This document shows, piece by piece, positions 44,776 through 56,420 of a stretch of 64,000 nt of DNA. The stretch is from the NCBI RefSeq assembly GCF_050947335.1, contig NC_134997.1:7626001-7690000 (forward strand). Reading direction: 5' to 3'. Each line of letters starts with the position of its first letter. The first letter of the stretch is position 1. The notes beneath the pieces are model-generated. The model was not told where the DNA came from, did no database searches, and saw only the letters and a program-made list of their open reading frames with translations. Origin of the DNA: Megachile rotundata. Lineage: Eukaryota; Arthropoda; Insecta; Hymenoptera; Megachilidae. A program made the translations under genes and the position numbers.

Positions 44776-45390
44776 CCCACATCTGAAAACAATACTAAAC
44801 TCACCTTGGAACCCCAAAACGCAAAACCGTTCGAGAAGCAATCGGTCTCGAAAGAGTATAGGGTGAAAGCAAAAGACAATTTTCTTGGAGAAGAAAGATT
44901 AGAGAAAAAGGTAGGAAGATGACGAAGGGTGGTAGACGCGTGACGGCGTAGAGTAACGCCTCCAGAGGGTGTCGCCCCTTTCCTCTCTTAGCCCCTGGTG
45001 CTCAAAGTGCTAATGAGTGTCGCCTCGTAAGCCAATTAATACTCTCCCACCTCGAGGCGAGTGGTAGCTTGCGAACGAGCAAAACGCGGCTGCCGAAGAG
45101 AGAGAAAGAGAGGGGGATCCCCCTTGAAAAGCTAGGACCCCCGTAACTGCTACATGACCAGAATACCCTTCGGATTTGGTATGCCGTCCACGCCTGACCG
45201 CTGTACACCGCCTCCTCGTCGAGCAAACTCTGCCGTAAGGCGCTACCAGACCACCCTTCTGACCTCTGCAACCTAGACTGCTGGAAAAGCTTCCTGGGTG
45301 TCCTTTGCTCGGTCATCATCATCGCGGGCTATACGGAGCTTAGCGACGTACGGAAAACTTTGCTGTATGCTTGAGGATCATTCGTAATGT
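44776..45390. other. Unique CpG-rich island
   Basis: On the minus strand, 44883-44805 could be a 79-nt exon: TCTTTCTTCTCCAAG as 3' site and TTCCAAG/GTGAGTT as a strong 5' site, open in all three frames. The minus frame 45002-45322 (106 codons) has no recognised domain. Both are weak. Confidence 0.35.
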
Positions 45391-46640
45391 TCACACTTGT
45401 GGAGGGAATATGGGGACGGAATTTAAGTGGGCGTTTTTTGGGGGTTTAAGAGGGATGTTGGAAGAATTTTGGGGATGGAGGGGGGAAGTTTGGGGAGGGT
45501 GGAATTTTGGAGTTGTGGATTTGGGAAGATTAGGGATTTGGACTTCGCGATTTGGGGAGGTTGGAGATTTGGAAATTTGGAGATTTGGGGATTTAGAAAT
45601 TTGCATGCGTTGTGATTTAGAAGCATGGGGAGTTGGGAATTTAGGGATTTTTGAACGTGGGATTTTGGGGATTTTTGAACGTGGGAATTTGGGGATTTTG
45701 AGATTTGGGAATTTGGGAATTGTGGAGCTGTGGATTTGAGAAGATTGCAGATTTGGACTTTGCGATTAGGGAAGATTGGAGATTTGGGGATTTGGAGATT
45801 TAGAAATTTGCATGCTTTGTGATTTAGGAGCATGAGGAGTTGGGAATTTAGGGATTTTTGAATGTGGGAATTTGGGGATTCTGAGATTTGCGAATTTGTG
45901 AATTGTGGAGTTGTGGATTTGGGAAGATGGCAGATTTGGACTTTGCGATTAAGGAAGATTGGAGATTTGGAGATTTAGAAATTTGCATGCTTTGTGATTT
46001 CGGAGCATGGGATGTTGGGAATTTAGGGATTTTTGAACGTGGGAATTTGGGGATTCTGAGATTTGCGAATTTGGGAATTGTGGAGTTGTGGATTTGGGAA
46101 GATTACAGATTTGGTCTTTGCGATTTGGAGAGGTTGGAGATCTGGACTTTGCAATTTGGGGAGATTGGAGATTTGCAACTTCGTGATTTGGGGAGGTTGG
46201 AAATTTAGACCATGTAATTTGGGGACTTTTTGGAATTTGGAACTTTGTGGTTTAGGAAGGTTGCAAATTTGGGACTTTGTGATATGGGGAGGTTGGAAAT
46301 TTGGACCTTGTAATTTGGGCAAGTTGGAAATTTGGAACTTTGTGATTTGGGAAGGTTATAAGTTTGGGTCTTTGTGATATAGGGAGGTTGGTGATTTGGA
46401 CTTTGCAATTTGGGGAGGTTGAAGATTTAGACTTTGCAATTTGGGGAAGTTGGAAATTTGCAACTTTGTGATTTGGGAATGTTGTAAGTTTGGAACCTTG
46501 TGATATGAGATTTGGACTTGTGATTTGGACTTTGCAATTTGAAAAAGTTGAAGATTTAGACTTTGCAATTTGGAGAGGAGGGAAAGTTGGAACTTTGTGA
46601 CTGGGGAAAGTTGTAAGTTTGGAACCTTGTGACATTAGGA
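45391..46640 (+). repeat. TTTGGGGAGGTTGGAAATTT array with longer register
   Basis: G-rich units of about 35 bp (GATTTGGGGAGGTTGGAGAT and relatives). A longer unit marked by ATTTGCATGC-TTGTGATTT and AGCATGGGGAGTTGGG occurs near 45598, 45807 and 45982. Frames up to 136 codons on both strands translate it. The GAAGCATGGG and TTTTTGAACGTGGGA words also occur, inverted, at 29.88-29.96 kb. Confidence 0.92.
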
Positions 46641-47046
46641 TATTTGATTATTCAGAAATTTGAACTTGACATTTCAAAAATTAAATATAAAACTTGACAA
46701 ATTGGAAATTTGTGAATTTCAACACTTAAAAATGTATATATTTCAGAATTAAAAAATTTAGAAATTTGATATCGTACCAATTTCACAATTTGAGCACATC
46801 GAAATTTCAGAATTTGACAACTCAAAAATTTTTAAATTCGATAACTCAGAAATTTGAGAAAATAAAAAATTTCAAATCTGAGAATTCAGAATTTTTGAAG
46901 TTTGATAATATATTTGAGAACATAAAAAATGTAGCTTTTAAGAATCTGCAAATTTCAGATTTCGACAACATAAAAATGTTAGGATTTCAGAACATGGAAA
47001 CTTTGCAATATAAAAGATTTCAAACGTGATAATTAAATATAAAAAT
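46641..47046. repeat. AT-rich degenerate repeat
   Basis: Words such as AACTTGACATTTCAAAAATT and AACTCAGAAATTTGAG, about 20-25 bp, poorly preserved. Confidence 0.6.
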
Positions 47047-47755
47047 CTTGCAGGACTCACCCTATTTTCTAGTAAACGTTAAAGAAGACAATTATAAGGG
47101 TGAGTTTGAAGTGTCTCGGCCTATATTACGCAATTTAAATCGTCGGTTCGGACAACAATGTCCCTATCATCTGGCTAAATATCGACATGGCCGAAATTTC
47201 AACGTGGCTCGAGTTTGGAAACGACAGCCACGAACGAAGATGCGTTAAACTTGATGAAGCATTGTTCAGGCGATCAGTATTACGAGTGCTCCTGACCATC
47301 AATACGGTTCCATCAGCCGCTATGTTTCTCTTATTTCTACGTCCGCCATGATTCATCGTTATTTTAAATAGCCAGTCTCTGATCGCGAATAATACCGGAA
47401 TAACGAACGATCGATCTCGCGAGTGAATCGTCCAAGATGGTTACACACGATGCTGAAACTCGCTGACCTTCGACTGTACAGCAAGAATATCATCGATGAC
47501 TGGAAACACCATTCGCATTTTTATCGATGGCGGAAACGAGAGGATGCTGACTGTACGCTTTTCAGACCCTGAACAATACCCACGCGATTCTCTCATTTAT
47601 TTATCGCCATTATTTCGCGGTGATTCTGCTAAATCACCGGAATTTCCCAATTCATACATTTTTGTGGGAACAAATTTTTGAGGATGTACATTTTTTAATT
47701 GCGAGACTTTTTTATTATACAACGGATCTGATGTTTAAATTGAAAGCTTGGGTTT
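47047..47755. other. Unique island with a weak micro-exon candidate
   Basis: CTTGCAG at 47053 followed by 46 nt open in one frame (DSPYFLVNVKEDNYK) and TATAAGG/GTGAGTTTG at 47099 could be a small plus-strand exon, but the pyrimidine tract is poor. Other frames (47135-47356 minus, 47496-47681 plus) are not recognised. Confidence 0.35.
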
Positions 47756-48655
47756 ATTGAAAATATGAAAATATGAAAATTTCAAGGATTTTGGAAAAAC
47801 TAACAGTATCGAAATTGCAAAATTGTGAAGACATTGAAATTGCAGAAATTTTTGAATATTTTGAAAGCGCTGAGATTAAGAGAAAATGAGAACAGCAGTA
47901 ATTAGAGAAATTTTAGAAGTTTGAAAAATAACAAAATTACAAAAATATTAAAATCATAGTAATTGTAGAAATTCTAGAAATCTTAATAGTACCAGAGTTA
48001 AAAAATTACAAAAGTATTTATACTACGGAAATTTTAGAAATTCAACAAGGATTAACATTAAAATTGATTGAGTTTAGGTAATTTCAGAAATCCAAAAAGT
48101 GCACAAATTCTGGAATCTCAAAAATAGCAAAATTAAAGAAATTTAAGAAGTCCTCAAAATACCAAAATTACACAAATATAATAACTCCAGTAATTCCAGA
48201 AATCCTAAAAATCCTAACAGTATAAAAATTCCAAAATCCCAAAAATATCAATCCTCCAAACATTCAAAAATCCTAAAAATATGAATTCTCTGAAAATTTC
48301 AAAAATTCCTAAACTACAAAAATTCCAGTAATTCCAGAAATTTCAGAAAGCCCCAAAATCCTAGCAGTTTCAAAATTCCAATATCCCAAAAATATCAGTC
48401 CTCCGAAAATTCCAAAAATCCCTAAACTACAAAAATACCAAAACTACAAAAATTCCAGTAATCCCAAAAATACCAAACACCCCAGAAATTCTACCACTAT
48501 AAAAATCTCGAAAATATAAATTCTCCAAAAATTCCAAAAACCCCAAAAACACCAAAACTATAAAAACTCCAGTAATTCCAGAAATCCCAGAAATCTTAAA
48601 CGTAAAAAAATTGCAAAAACTCCAAAAATATTAACTCCAAGAAATTTCCAAAACC
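47756..48655 (+). repeat. AAAAATTCCAGAAATCCCAA repeat
   Basis: A-rich units of roughly 30-35 bp, with AATTCCAGAAATCC, AAAAATAT and CTACAAAAATTCCAGTAAT words, cleaner to the right. The same word set makes up 51.66-52.53 kb. Confidence 0.82.
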
Positions 48656-49340
48656 GCAAATAAATAATTCGGCATTAGCATAATGCCGAATCGTGTTCCT
48701 AATCGAATAATCAATAACCTTTTCTTGTATCTAGGAAATAAAAAAGGCTGGAATAGCGGGTTCACCGAAAAGAAGGAAATTTGTTCGGTGTTGGTTCACG
48801 TAGATGGCGTTCAACCGGTAAATTGCATCTGGACGTAACCGTTCCAATATTATGTAAAGTATCCGGGGCGTAACGTCGAATCGGCATTTCCCCCGGAAAA
48901 TATAGGAGCAGTCGGTTTGTGGGAATGAGACAGGATTGTGGGTACGGAATATTTCGTGGTTCCCGTGGATTTGCACCGCTGCGGTCGACCCGATACTCTC
49001 AACTCTCAGTAGATCCAATTTGATCGGAAGACCGCATCGTCTACAATGTCGGACAATGTGTGCACGCTATGCGCAAGATCACTCGTCCGTTTGTATATGG
49101 TGTACCTTAACCCTTTGTATTTGAAACTATTTTTGTTCGCCAGGAAAATGAAGTCGCGAGGAAGTTTATATCGCGTTACCATTCAACTTTCTCTTCGATA
49201 GCTTATCTTTCACTTCCTTGGAAATTTGATAGTTTAACAATATAGAAGTTGAACGATTGTTACTTTAATAATGTGAAATTTGCAAATTTGAAAATTCAAC
49301 AAAATCAATCGATTGCTTTAAAAATTTCGAAATTATAAAA
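48656..49340. other. Unique CpG-rich island
   Basis: Contains the hairpin at 48667-48691. TTAACCCTTTGTATTTGAA at about 49108 resembles the TTAA plus CCCTTTG start of some piggyBac-type MITEs, but no partner end was found. Minus frame 48731-49018 (95 codons) has no recognised motif. Confidence 0.4.
48667..48691. repeat. Perfect 11-bp inverted repeat with 3-nt loop
   Basis: ATTCGGCATTA and TAATGCCGAAT are exact reverse complements separated by GCA. It could be a hairpin or dyad binding site. It is not followed by a T-run, and in this eukaryotic context it is not called a terminator. Confidence 0.88.
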
Positions 49341-50465
49341 TCTCATTTTTTCAATATAATTATTGTTTTAATATCCCTGCATTTCAATATCCCTATACTT
49401 CAATAAATCAAAATCTCAATATCCCTAGATCCCGATACACACACATTGAAATATCCCTAGATCCTAGTAATCCTACATTGAAAATCCCTATATCAAAATA
49501 TCGATAGATTCCAATATTTCTAGATCCCAATATCTCTAGATCCAAATATCCCTAGATCCAAATACCCCAAAATCCCGATACTTCGAGATTGCAATATCCC
49601 TAGATTCCAATATTCCTAAATCCCAATATCCCTAGAACCGAATATTCAAAGATCCAAATATGTCTAGATTTCGATACTGCAAGATTGCAATATCCCAAGA
49701 TTCCAATATTCCTAAATCCAAATATCCCAAGATCCCATTATTCTGAGATCCAAATATGCCTAAATCTCGATACTCCAAGATTGCAATATCCCCAGATTCT
49801 AAATATTCCTAAATCCAAATATCCCTAGATCCCATTATTCTGAAATCCAAATTTCCCTAGATCCAAATATGCCTAGATCTCGGTACTCCAAGATTGCAAT
49901 ATCCCCAGATTCCAATATTACTAAATCCAAATATCCCAAGATCCCATTATTCTGAGATCCAAATATTCCTGGATCCACATATGCCTAAATCTCGATACTC
50001 CAAGATAGCAATATCCCCAGATTCTAAATATTCCTAAATCCAAATATCCCTAGATCCCATTATTCTGAAATCCAAATTTCCCTAGATCCAAATATGCCTA
50101 GATCTCGATACTCCAAGATTGCAATATCCCTAGATTCCAATATTACTAAATCCAAATATCCCTAGATTCCAATATTCCCAAATCCAAATATCCCTAGATT
50201 CCAATATTCCCAAATCCAAATATGCCGTGATCCCAATATCCATGCATCGAAATATCCCTAGATCCCAATATCCAAATATCTTTAGATCCCAATATCCCTA
50301 GATCCAAATATCCCTATATCCAAGTATCCCTAGATTCCCAATATATATCAATGTGCAATATTTCCGAATTCCAACATCAAAATTTGCAATATTCCAATAT
50401 TCCTAAATGTTAATACACCAATATTTCAATATTCCAAAATTCTAAAATTCTGAGATTTCACTGCC
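49341..50465 (+). repeat. AATATCCCTAGATCCAAAT array with 225-bp higher order
   Basis: 17-18 bp words (AATATCCCTAGATTCC, AAATATTCCTAAATCC). A longer block containing ATGCCTAAATCTCGATACTC then CCAGATTCTAAATATTCC recurs at 49756 and 49981, exactly 225 bp apart, with closely similar flanks. Related words occur at 60.8-61.1 kb. Confidence 0.93.
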
Positions 50466-51425
50466 CCAAAAATACAGATAAAAATGCTTGACATAGTTTA
50501 AAATTCTCAATTCCTTGCTCACGCGAAAAAAAGCCAGGACCACACCATATAACCGTCACCTCGGTTTTTGGCTTTAGCTATCCAGATATCCGCAGCATCT
50601 GCAACCTCCATCGTTTGATTATTTGATCAAACCGCGTCGCTAAAGTATTTATCCGACCGCAAGTGTTTTTCAATTCACAGTTACGAACCGAACCACAAGC
50701 AATTCCGCTTGTAATGGTTCTTTTCCCTTAAACCTCGAAACACGGTATGGCAAAAGGTAGCCAGTTTACCTTCTTTAGTGTCCGCTGAAATATACAGGAT
50801 TCGGATCTCCTATTCCACGTAGCCATGGGGTATGACGAACATGTTATGGGGGAACAGCGGTTTCGAACATTACATATTGACGAGTCTACGGGCTGTTTCC
50901 CTCTCGTAGAAGAAGAAGAAGGGAGAAGAACCTACACGTAGAAAGAGACGGTTTTTCAGAGAGAATCTTGTGTAGTGCAGCCACGTAGTCGCCGTTTGTC
51001 GATCGTACCGCAATAATTCCTTATTGCTCCCCCAACCCCGAAAACCTGACCGTAACCCTAACTCCTTCCTGTCTCTTCTTCCTCGACGTTCCACCCCTTT
51101 ACCGCTTTTTCCCTACGTCTTACACTGCGCGACCGTCTTAACTTTTCAGACGAGTTTTCGAATATTAATGGACCACTATTAAACCTGTCAAACCGACGTA
51201 TTCGAAGAGATAATGAGTTCGTAATTGCAAGTCTGCACGAATGCTTCGTACCATTATTACGCCGGTTGATACATTTTGGGAATCTTGATGGAGGGAAGAT
51301 GGAAGATGGTGTTTAAGACGTTCGAGGTTTCTGTGTTTTCATCTTTCTTGGAGATTTCAGTAATCAGGTTGTTTTACATTATTTGATAAATTTGGGGACT
51401 TTTTATGGGTGTAATATGGGGCGTA
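50466..51425. other. Unique CpG-rich island, no gene recognised
   Basis: Mostly unique. The minus frame 50870-51094 (74 codons) is arginine-rich with no recognised motif. Confidence 0.4.
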
Positions 51426-51665
51426 GTTTAATAATTTCAAGGGTGGTAATGTATTTTATTTTATTTTATGTATTTATATATTTTAATGTATTATTTTGGA
51501 AATTTCGGTAATTATATTGTTCTCGACGTACATTTTGTATTTTAGTTATTTTGAAATATTTTTATGACTATCATTTTACATTATTTTATGCATTTTGTAA
51601 ATTTTAGTGGGTTTAAGAGGGGATGTAGATAATCCAAGGGTGATTTTTGTATTTTGATTATTTTT
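51426..51665. other. T-rich spacer
   Basis: ATTTTATTTTATTTTATGTA-type low complexity. No gene seen. Confidence 0.55.
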
Positions 51666-52530
51666 ATTTTTCGGTGTGAAGCTTCAGAAATTCAAGAAAC
51701 ATTGAAAGTATGAAAATTCAAAGAATATAAAAATTTCAATAATTTCAGAAATCCCAGGAGCCTCAAAATTATAAAAATTCCAAAAATATGAAAATTCTAG
51801 AAATTTAGGAAGTTACAGAAATACAAAAAGTGCAATAATTCAAAAAATATCAAGCCTTCAATAATTCCACAAATTCTAGAAATTCCAGGAGTACAAAAAT
51901 TAAATAATCTCAAAAATATAAAAACCTCAGAAATTTTAGAAGTCCCAGAAATTCAAAAATTTCAAAAATTATAAAAACTCCAGAAGTTTCAAATATCCCG
52001 AAATCCCAAAAGGTAAAAAATTTAAAACATATCAGGACTTCAGTAACTCCAGAAATTCTAAAAATCCCAAGATACAAAAATTAAATAATCTCAAAAAAAT
52101 AAAAACTTCAGAAATTTCAGAAATCCCGTCTCAAAATTTAAAAAATTCAAAAAATATAAAAACTCCAGAAGTTTCAAATATCCAGAAATCCCAAAAGGTC
52201 CAAAATTTAAAATATATCAAGACTTCAGTAATTCCAAAAATTCTAAAAATCCTAAGAGTACAAAAATTCTAAAACCTCAAAAATATAAAAAATTCAGAAA
52301 CTTAAAAAATCCTAAAAATTCCTAAATACCAAAAATACCAAAACCCCTTAAGTTCCATAAATTCCAGAAACCCAAATATTTCACAAGTCCCAAAAGTATA
52401 AAAATTCCAAAATATCAAAACTCCAGAAATTCTAAAAATTCGAGAAATCTAACGGTATAAAAATTCAAAAATTCCCAAAATATGAAAACTCCAGAAATTC
52501 CAAAAATCCTAAAAATCCCAAAAAGTTCTA
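51666..52530 (+). repeat. AAAAATTCCAGAAATCCCAA repeat, second block
   Basis: Same word family and orientation as 47.76-48.65 kb, with 30-35 bp units such as TTCAGAAATCCCAAAAGTAC and AAAATTTAAAAAATATAAAA. TTTCAAATATCC-GAAATCCC recurs near 51978 and 52170, hinting at a register of about 190 bp. Confidence 0.82.
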
Positions 52531-53080
52531 CCGTCCACGCGCGACAAACACAATAGCATCAAGATACGAACATCAGTAACTTCGATATTACTCTCGAAAC
52601 CGAATACCCGGTATTTTCCTTGGTCTTGCGATATCCAGCGACGAAGAGTTAATAAATTAATTCGATAAAATCGACCCGGTCGTCCTCAAGCAACGAACAC
52701 GCCCTTCAGAAAGAAAGATACGTTTTAGCGCGGTTATGTGCCGACGAGGAAGGTCGTCCTTCGTCCAAGATGATATCTATCCTCGTATTCGAGTATACAT
52801 TTTTCCTTCTCTTGCGACTCTGATTTCTTCTACGCAGAAGTTAAACGAAGCTGCTCGTAAATTAGGGTGACTCCCAAACAGGATCGAGAAGCGGTTACGT
52901 AACCGTACTCGAAATATCCTTAGAATTCAAATTTCATTGTTTCTCTTCGTAAACAGAACTTTACCTCTTGCATCAAGTTTATTAATAAAATACTGTGTAT
53001 AGGTAAATTGTGGGGAAAATTGTTTCTTATGTAAGGTTCGTCAGAGCGATTTGTCAAATGTGTAGTGGTAAAACATTGTA
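52531..53080. other. Unique CpG-rich island then AT-rich spacer
   Basis: Non-repetitive, no open frame of note and no recognised feature. Confidence 0.4.
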
Positions 53081-53830
53081 TTGCAATATTTTGTTAAGGT
53101 TATGTTATAAATATTCTACTATTGAAAATAATAATATACGATGGTATGTTTTGTAATAATATTCAATAGCATAACGTTTTGTAATAGTATGGAATAGCAT
53201 GATTAATCTTCGTGTCGAAATATCAACAAGATGGCGTCCATGATCCTTGAGATATTATATAAATATATTCTACTATTGAACATAATAATATACATTAATA
53301 TAATATTTTGTAATAACATTCAATGACATAATGTTTTGCAATAATATTCGATAACATAATGTTTTGTAATAGTATGCAATAGCATGACTAATCTTCGTGT
53401 CGAAATATCAACAAGATGGCGTTCATCTTGTTTTCGCTGTCCAATTGAAACAATGAAAACGATTATATTTGAAAGAAGTTGTTGATTAGTGGCTGAATAT
53501 TAAATATGAGTACATACATATATGAAGGATTACGTATAATAGCATGTTTCATAATAACTTGTAATAGTACAACTAATAAATGTATCGAAATATGACAAAG
53601 ATGGCGGCCATCTTGTTTTCAGAGCCCAATCGAAAGAACGAAAACGTTGATATTTAAGAGAAGTTGATTGCATCTTAAATATAAGTGATTATATGAACGA
53701 TTATGTACCAAATAACGTTTTGTAATAAAAACTAATAAACCTAAAGAAACAAGAAAAAGATGGCGCCTTGTTTTCCAACCGAAAGAAGAAAACATCGACG
53801 AGAGTTGATTGGTACGTACAACGAAGGAGT
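53081..53830 (+). repeat. About 185-bp tandem repeat with AAGATGGCG cores
   Basis: AAGATGGCG occurs at 53228, 53413, 53598 and 53757 (intervals 185, 185, 159), preceded by a TATCGAAATAT-AACA block and followed by CATCTTGTTTTC and CCAATCGAAAGAA-type sequence. The third copy holds AAGATGGCGGCCATCTT, an interrupted dyad of two YY1/Pho-like ATGGC cores. GTTTTGTAATA words fill the rest. Four diverged copies. Confidence 0.9.
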
Positions 53831-54230
53831 CACCGACGTTTATTTTGGCGTCCAGTAAGTTCACGAATGGTAATCGAAGTTATCCGACTATTTAATTGGT
53901 CGTTAATGGACCGCCGCGGTGATCTAAGCGGCCGAGAAATGCGACCAATTGACCGTAGGCGAAAATGATTGTTAACCTCCCACGCTTCGGCACGTCGACG
54001 ACACTAAATACGGAGAACAAGTCGGCTGACATTGAATATAAATCGACCATTTAACCTAACAATCTTCCTCGAGAGCCGCACGAGCATGGTTCCCGTGTTA
54101 GATCTATTTCTTTCTCATCGCACTGTAATTTGCTGCGGTAATGCAACAATAAACGATTACCGAGGTTACAAAAATAGACTGACGAACGTCGTATGACATG
54201 GTGTATCGTCGTTAGTCATCTATTGTTACG
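53831..54230. other. Unique CpG-rich island
   Basis: Non-repetitive. The short frame 53768-53968 starts inside the preceding repeat and is not believed to be a gene. Confidence 0.4.
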
Positions 54231-55615
54231 GTATTGTTTTCCTGTTGCTATTACTATAGTATTTGCTACTTTGTTACTTCGTAGTGCTGCTATTTTGTTG
54301 GGCTGTTATTTTACTGTGTTGTTATAGTATTATTCAACTATTCTGTTATTGTTTTATATAGTGTTACTGTACTGTTTTCCTGTTGCTATTACTATACTGT
54401 TTGCCATTTTGTCGTTTCGTAGTGCTACTATTTTGTTGGACTACCATTTCACTATGTTGTTATAGTACTATTCAAATATTCTATTGTTATTGTTTCATCT
54501 ATTGTTATTATACTATTATTATTTGTTATATTATATTATTATTATACTATTACATTTAGCTCCACTATTATTATTACACTGATATTTATAGTGCACTATA
54601 CTGTTATTCAACTGTTTCATTATACCAGTATGCCACTATACTACTGTTTCACCATTTATTCTGTGACTATAATAAGGTTCTACTATTTCACTATACTTAT
54701 ATAGTATAGTTCAACTGTTTCACTATCTCATTACTATTTTGGTATGTTGCTACCCACTATACTGCTATTGCATTAATTCTACTATATAACTGTACTATTA
54801 TATTGTTGTTCTATTACTTCACTATTGCTCTACTTTTACTATACTACAATGGTAACATACCAAACTACCATAGTATTATACCACTGTACTACTATACTAG
54901 ATTATTATACTGCATTGCTATACTGCACTACTATGCAATTTTTCTGCGTAACCATACTGCACTACTATATAACTATACTGCGTTACTAGACTACGCTACT
55001 ATACAACTATACTGCGTTACTGTACTGCTCTACTATATAACTATACTGCATTACTAGACTACACTACTATACAACTATGCTGCGTTAATATACTGCACTA
55101 CTATGCAACCTTGCTGCGTTACTGTACTGCACGACTATACAACTATACTGTATTACTATATTGCACTACTATACAACTATACTGCATTACTATACCCCAC
55201 TACTATACAACTACACTGCATTACTATACTCCATTACTATACAACTACACTGCGTGATTATACAGCACTATTATACAACTGTGCTGCGTTACTATACTGC
55301 AGTACTATGCAACTATACTATGTTTTACTATACAACTATATTACATTACTATACTGCACTACTATACTACCATACTCCTCTTGCACTGCTATTATTATAA
55401 CCATCCAATTACACTACTATAATATTATTCTACTATTTCACTATTTTATTACTACACCACACAACTTTTTCACTATATCACCTCACTATACTCATCTGAT
55501 ACCACTTCTACCTATGCAGTTATACAAATATGTTACCATTCATTTATTGCATTACCCTACTATTATTCTACCATTTCACTATATCACCCTCTTAATACTT
55601 CACATCTTCAAACTA
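54231..55615 (+). repeat. ACTATACTGC/TACAACTATACTGC array
   Basis: Left part: irregular TGTTATTAC and ACTATACTG words. From about 54890 there is a regular 34-bp unit, TACAACTATACTGC then ATTACTATACTGCACTACTA. Threonine/leucine/tyrosine-rich frames (up to 181 codons at 55103-55648) are translations of it. Related 5-bp ACTAT/CATAC words return at 62.0-62.4 and 63.86-64.0 kb. Confidence 0.9.
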
Positions 55616-55740
55616 AATTATAAACAAAAATTGAAGTATAATAAATAAGTATAAAAGCACCGTTTTAATATTTTATACCTTTCTAAGAAATAATTTTAAA
55701 ATGTCATTTATGTTCTTAAAGCGTTGGTACCTTTTCTAAC
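55616..55740. other. AT-rich spacer
   Basis: No features seen. Confidence 0.5.
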
Positions 55741-55742
55741 AT

Positions 55743-55765
55743 ACAGTAGACTCTCGTTATATTGC
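55743..55765 (+). mobile_element. Possible pogo/Tigger-type terminal sequence
   Basis: CAGTAGACTCTCGTTATATT resembles the CAGTAGA-CTCG-TTAT start of pogo/Tigger-type terminal inverted repeats. No inverted partner is visible within 300 bp and there is no transposase frame, so at best it is a truncated remnant. Confidence 0.2.
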
Positions 55766-55935
55766 AATTTGCACATTGCGCTCGCCTGTGTTCGTCGTAA
55801 ATAAATAGTATTTGTACTCGTGAAAGTAGTTAGATGTTTTTCCAAGTTTACGAGGACGTGTTTACTCTTTACACATCCTGTATCAAGTTATACATCACCG
55901 GTATAAAGAAAACAGTAAAAAATGTTATCACTCAC

Positions 55936-56013
55936 GTTTGGATGATGTTACAGTAAAAGTAATGCTTGCTGAACTTTCACTCACCTGAAACAGAAAAATA
56001 ATTTTCTAGTTAG
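55936..56013 (-). other. Candidate recursive-splice ratchet site with a 49-nt cryptic exon
   Basis: Minus strand: CTAACT branch-point-like sequence (56008-56013), then AAAATTATTTTTCTGTTTCAG joined directly to GTGAGTG (junction 55985/55984). Forty-nine nt later, CAAAC/GTGAGTG is a second strong 5' splice site (exon end 55936). Branch point, pyrimidine tract, AG/GT junction and downstream donor are all in place. Exactly 19 bp are shared with 10853-10871, and the wider flanks are unrelated, so this is not a simple repeat copy. Confidence 0.5.
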
Positions 56014-56420
56014 ATAAGAAATATTTTATATTTTAAATAAATTAATTATTTAAAAATCAATGTTAATTCTTTTTTAATTTTCTATAATTTACTTAAAAAT
56101 TTTCCTTTGAACCAAAATTGCCTACGAATCAGATTCGATCTAATTAAACGAATTTAAAAATGCACTGTTTGAATGGCAAATGCATCTCCTTAATGTTAAG
56201 CCCTCTTTTGCAAGGATTCTTTTAGAGACCAAACATCCTAAAATTAGGTAATCGTTGCTTTGACGTCGAAAGCAGATGAATGAAATTTTGCGTAACACTC
56301 CTTTGAAAATTCCTAACTTTGTTAATTTAAATTAAAATTTAACCACCTAGAAAGTTACGTACAGCGTATTGTTCTATATTGTTTCAAACATTTATAGAGT
56401 TTCTCGTAACTGAATTATGT
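56014..56420. other. Unique AT-rich sequence
   Basis: Mostly unique, AT-rich, no gene seen. Confidence 0.45.

Noticed and set aside
48667..48691. Hairpin considered as an intrinsic terminator
   Set aside because: No T-run follows and the context is not prokaryotic.
49104..49140. TTAACCCTTTG considered as a piggyBac-type MITE end
   Set aside because: No inverted partner or second TTAA-bounded end could be located; other TTAACCC occurrences (2332, 6725) also lack partners.
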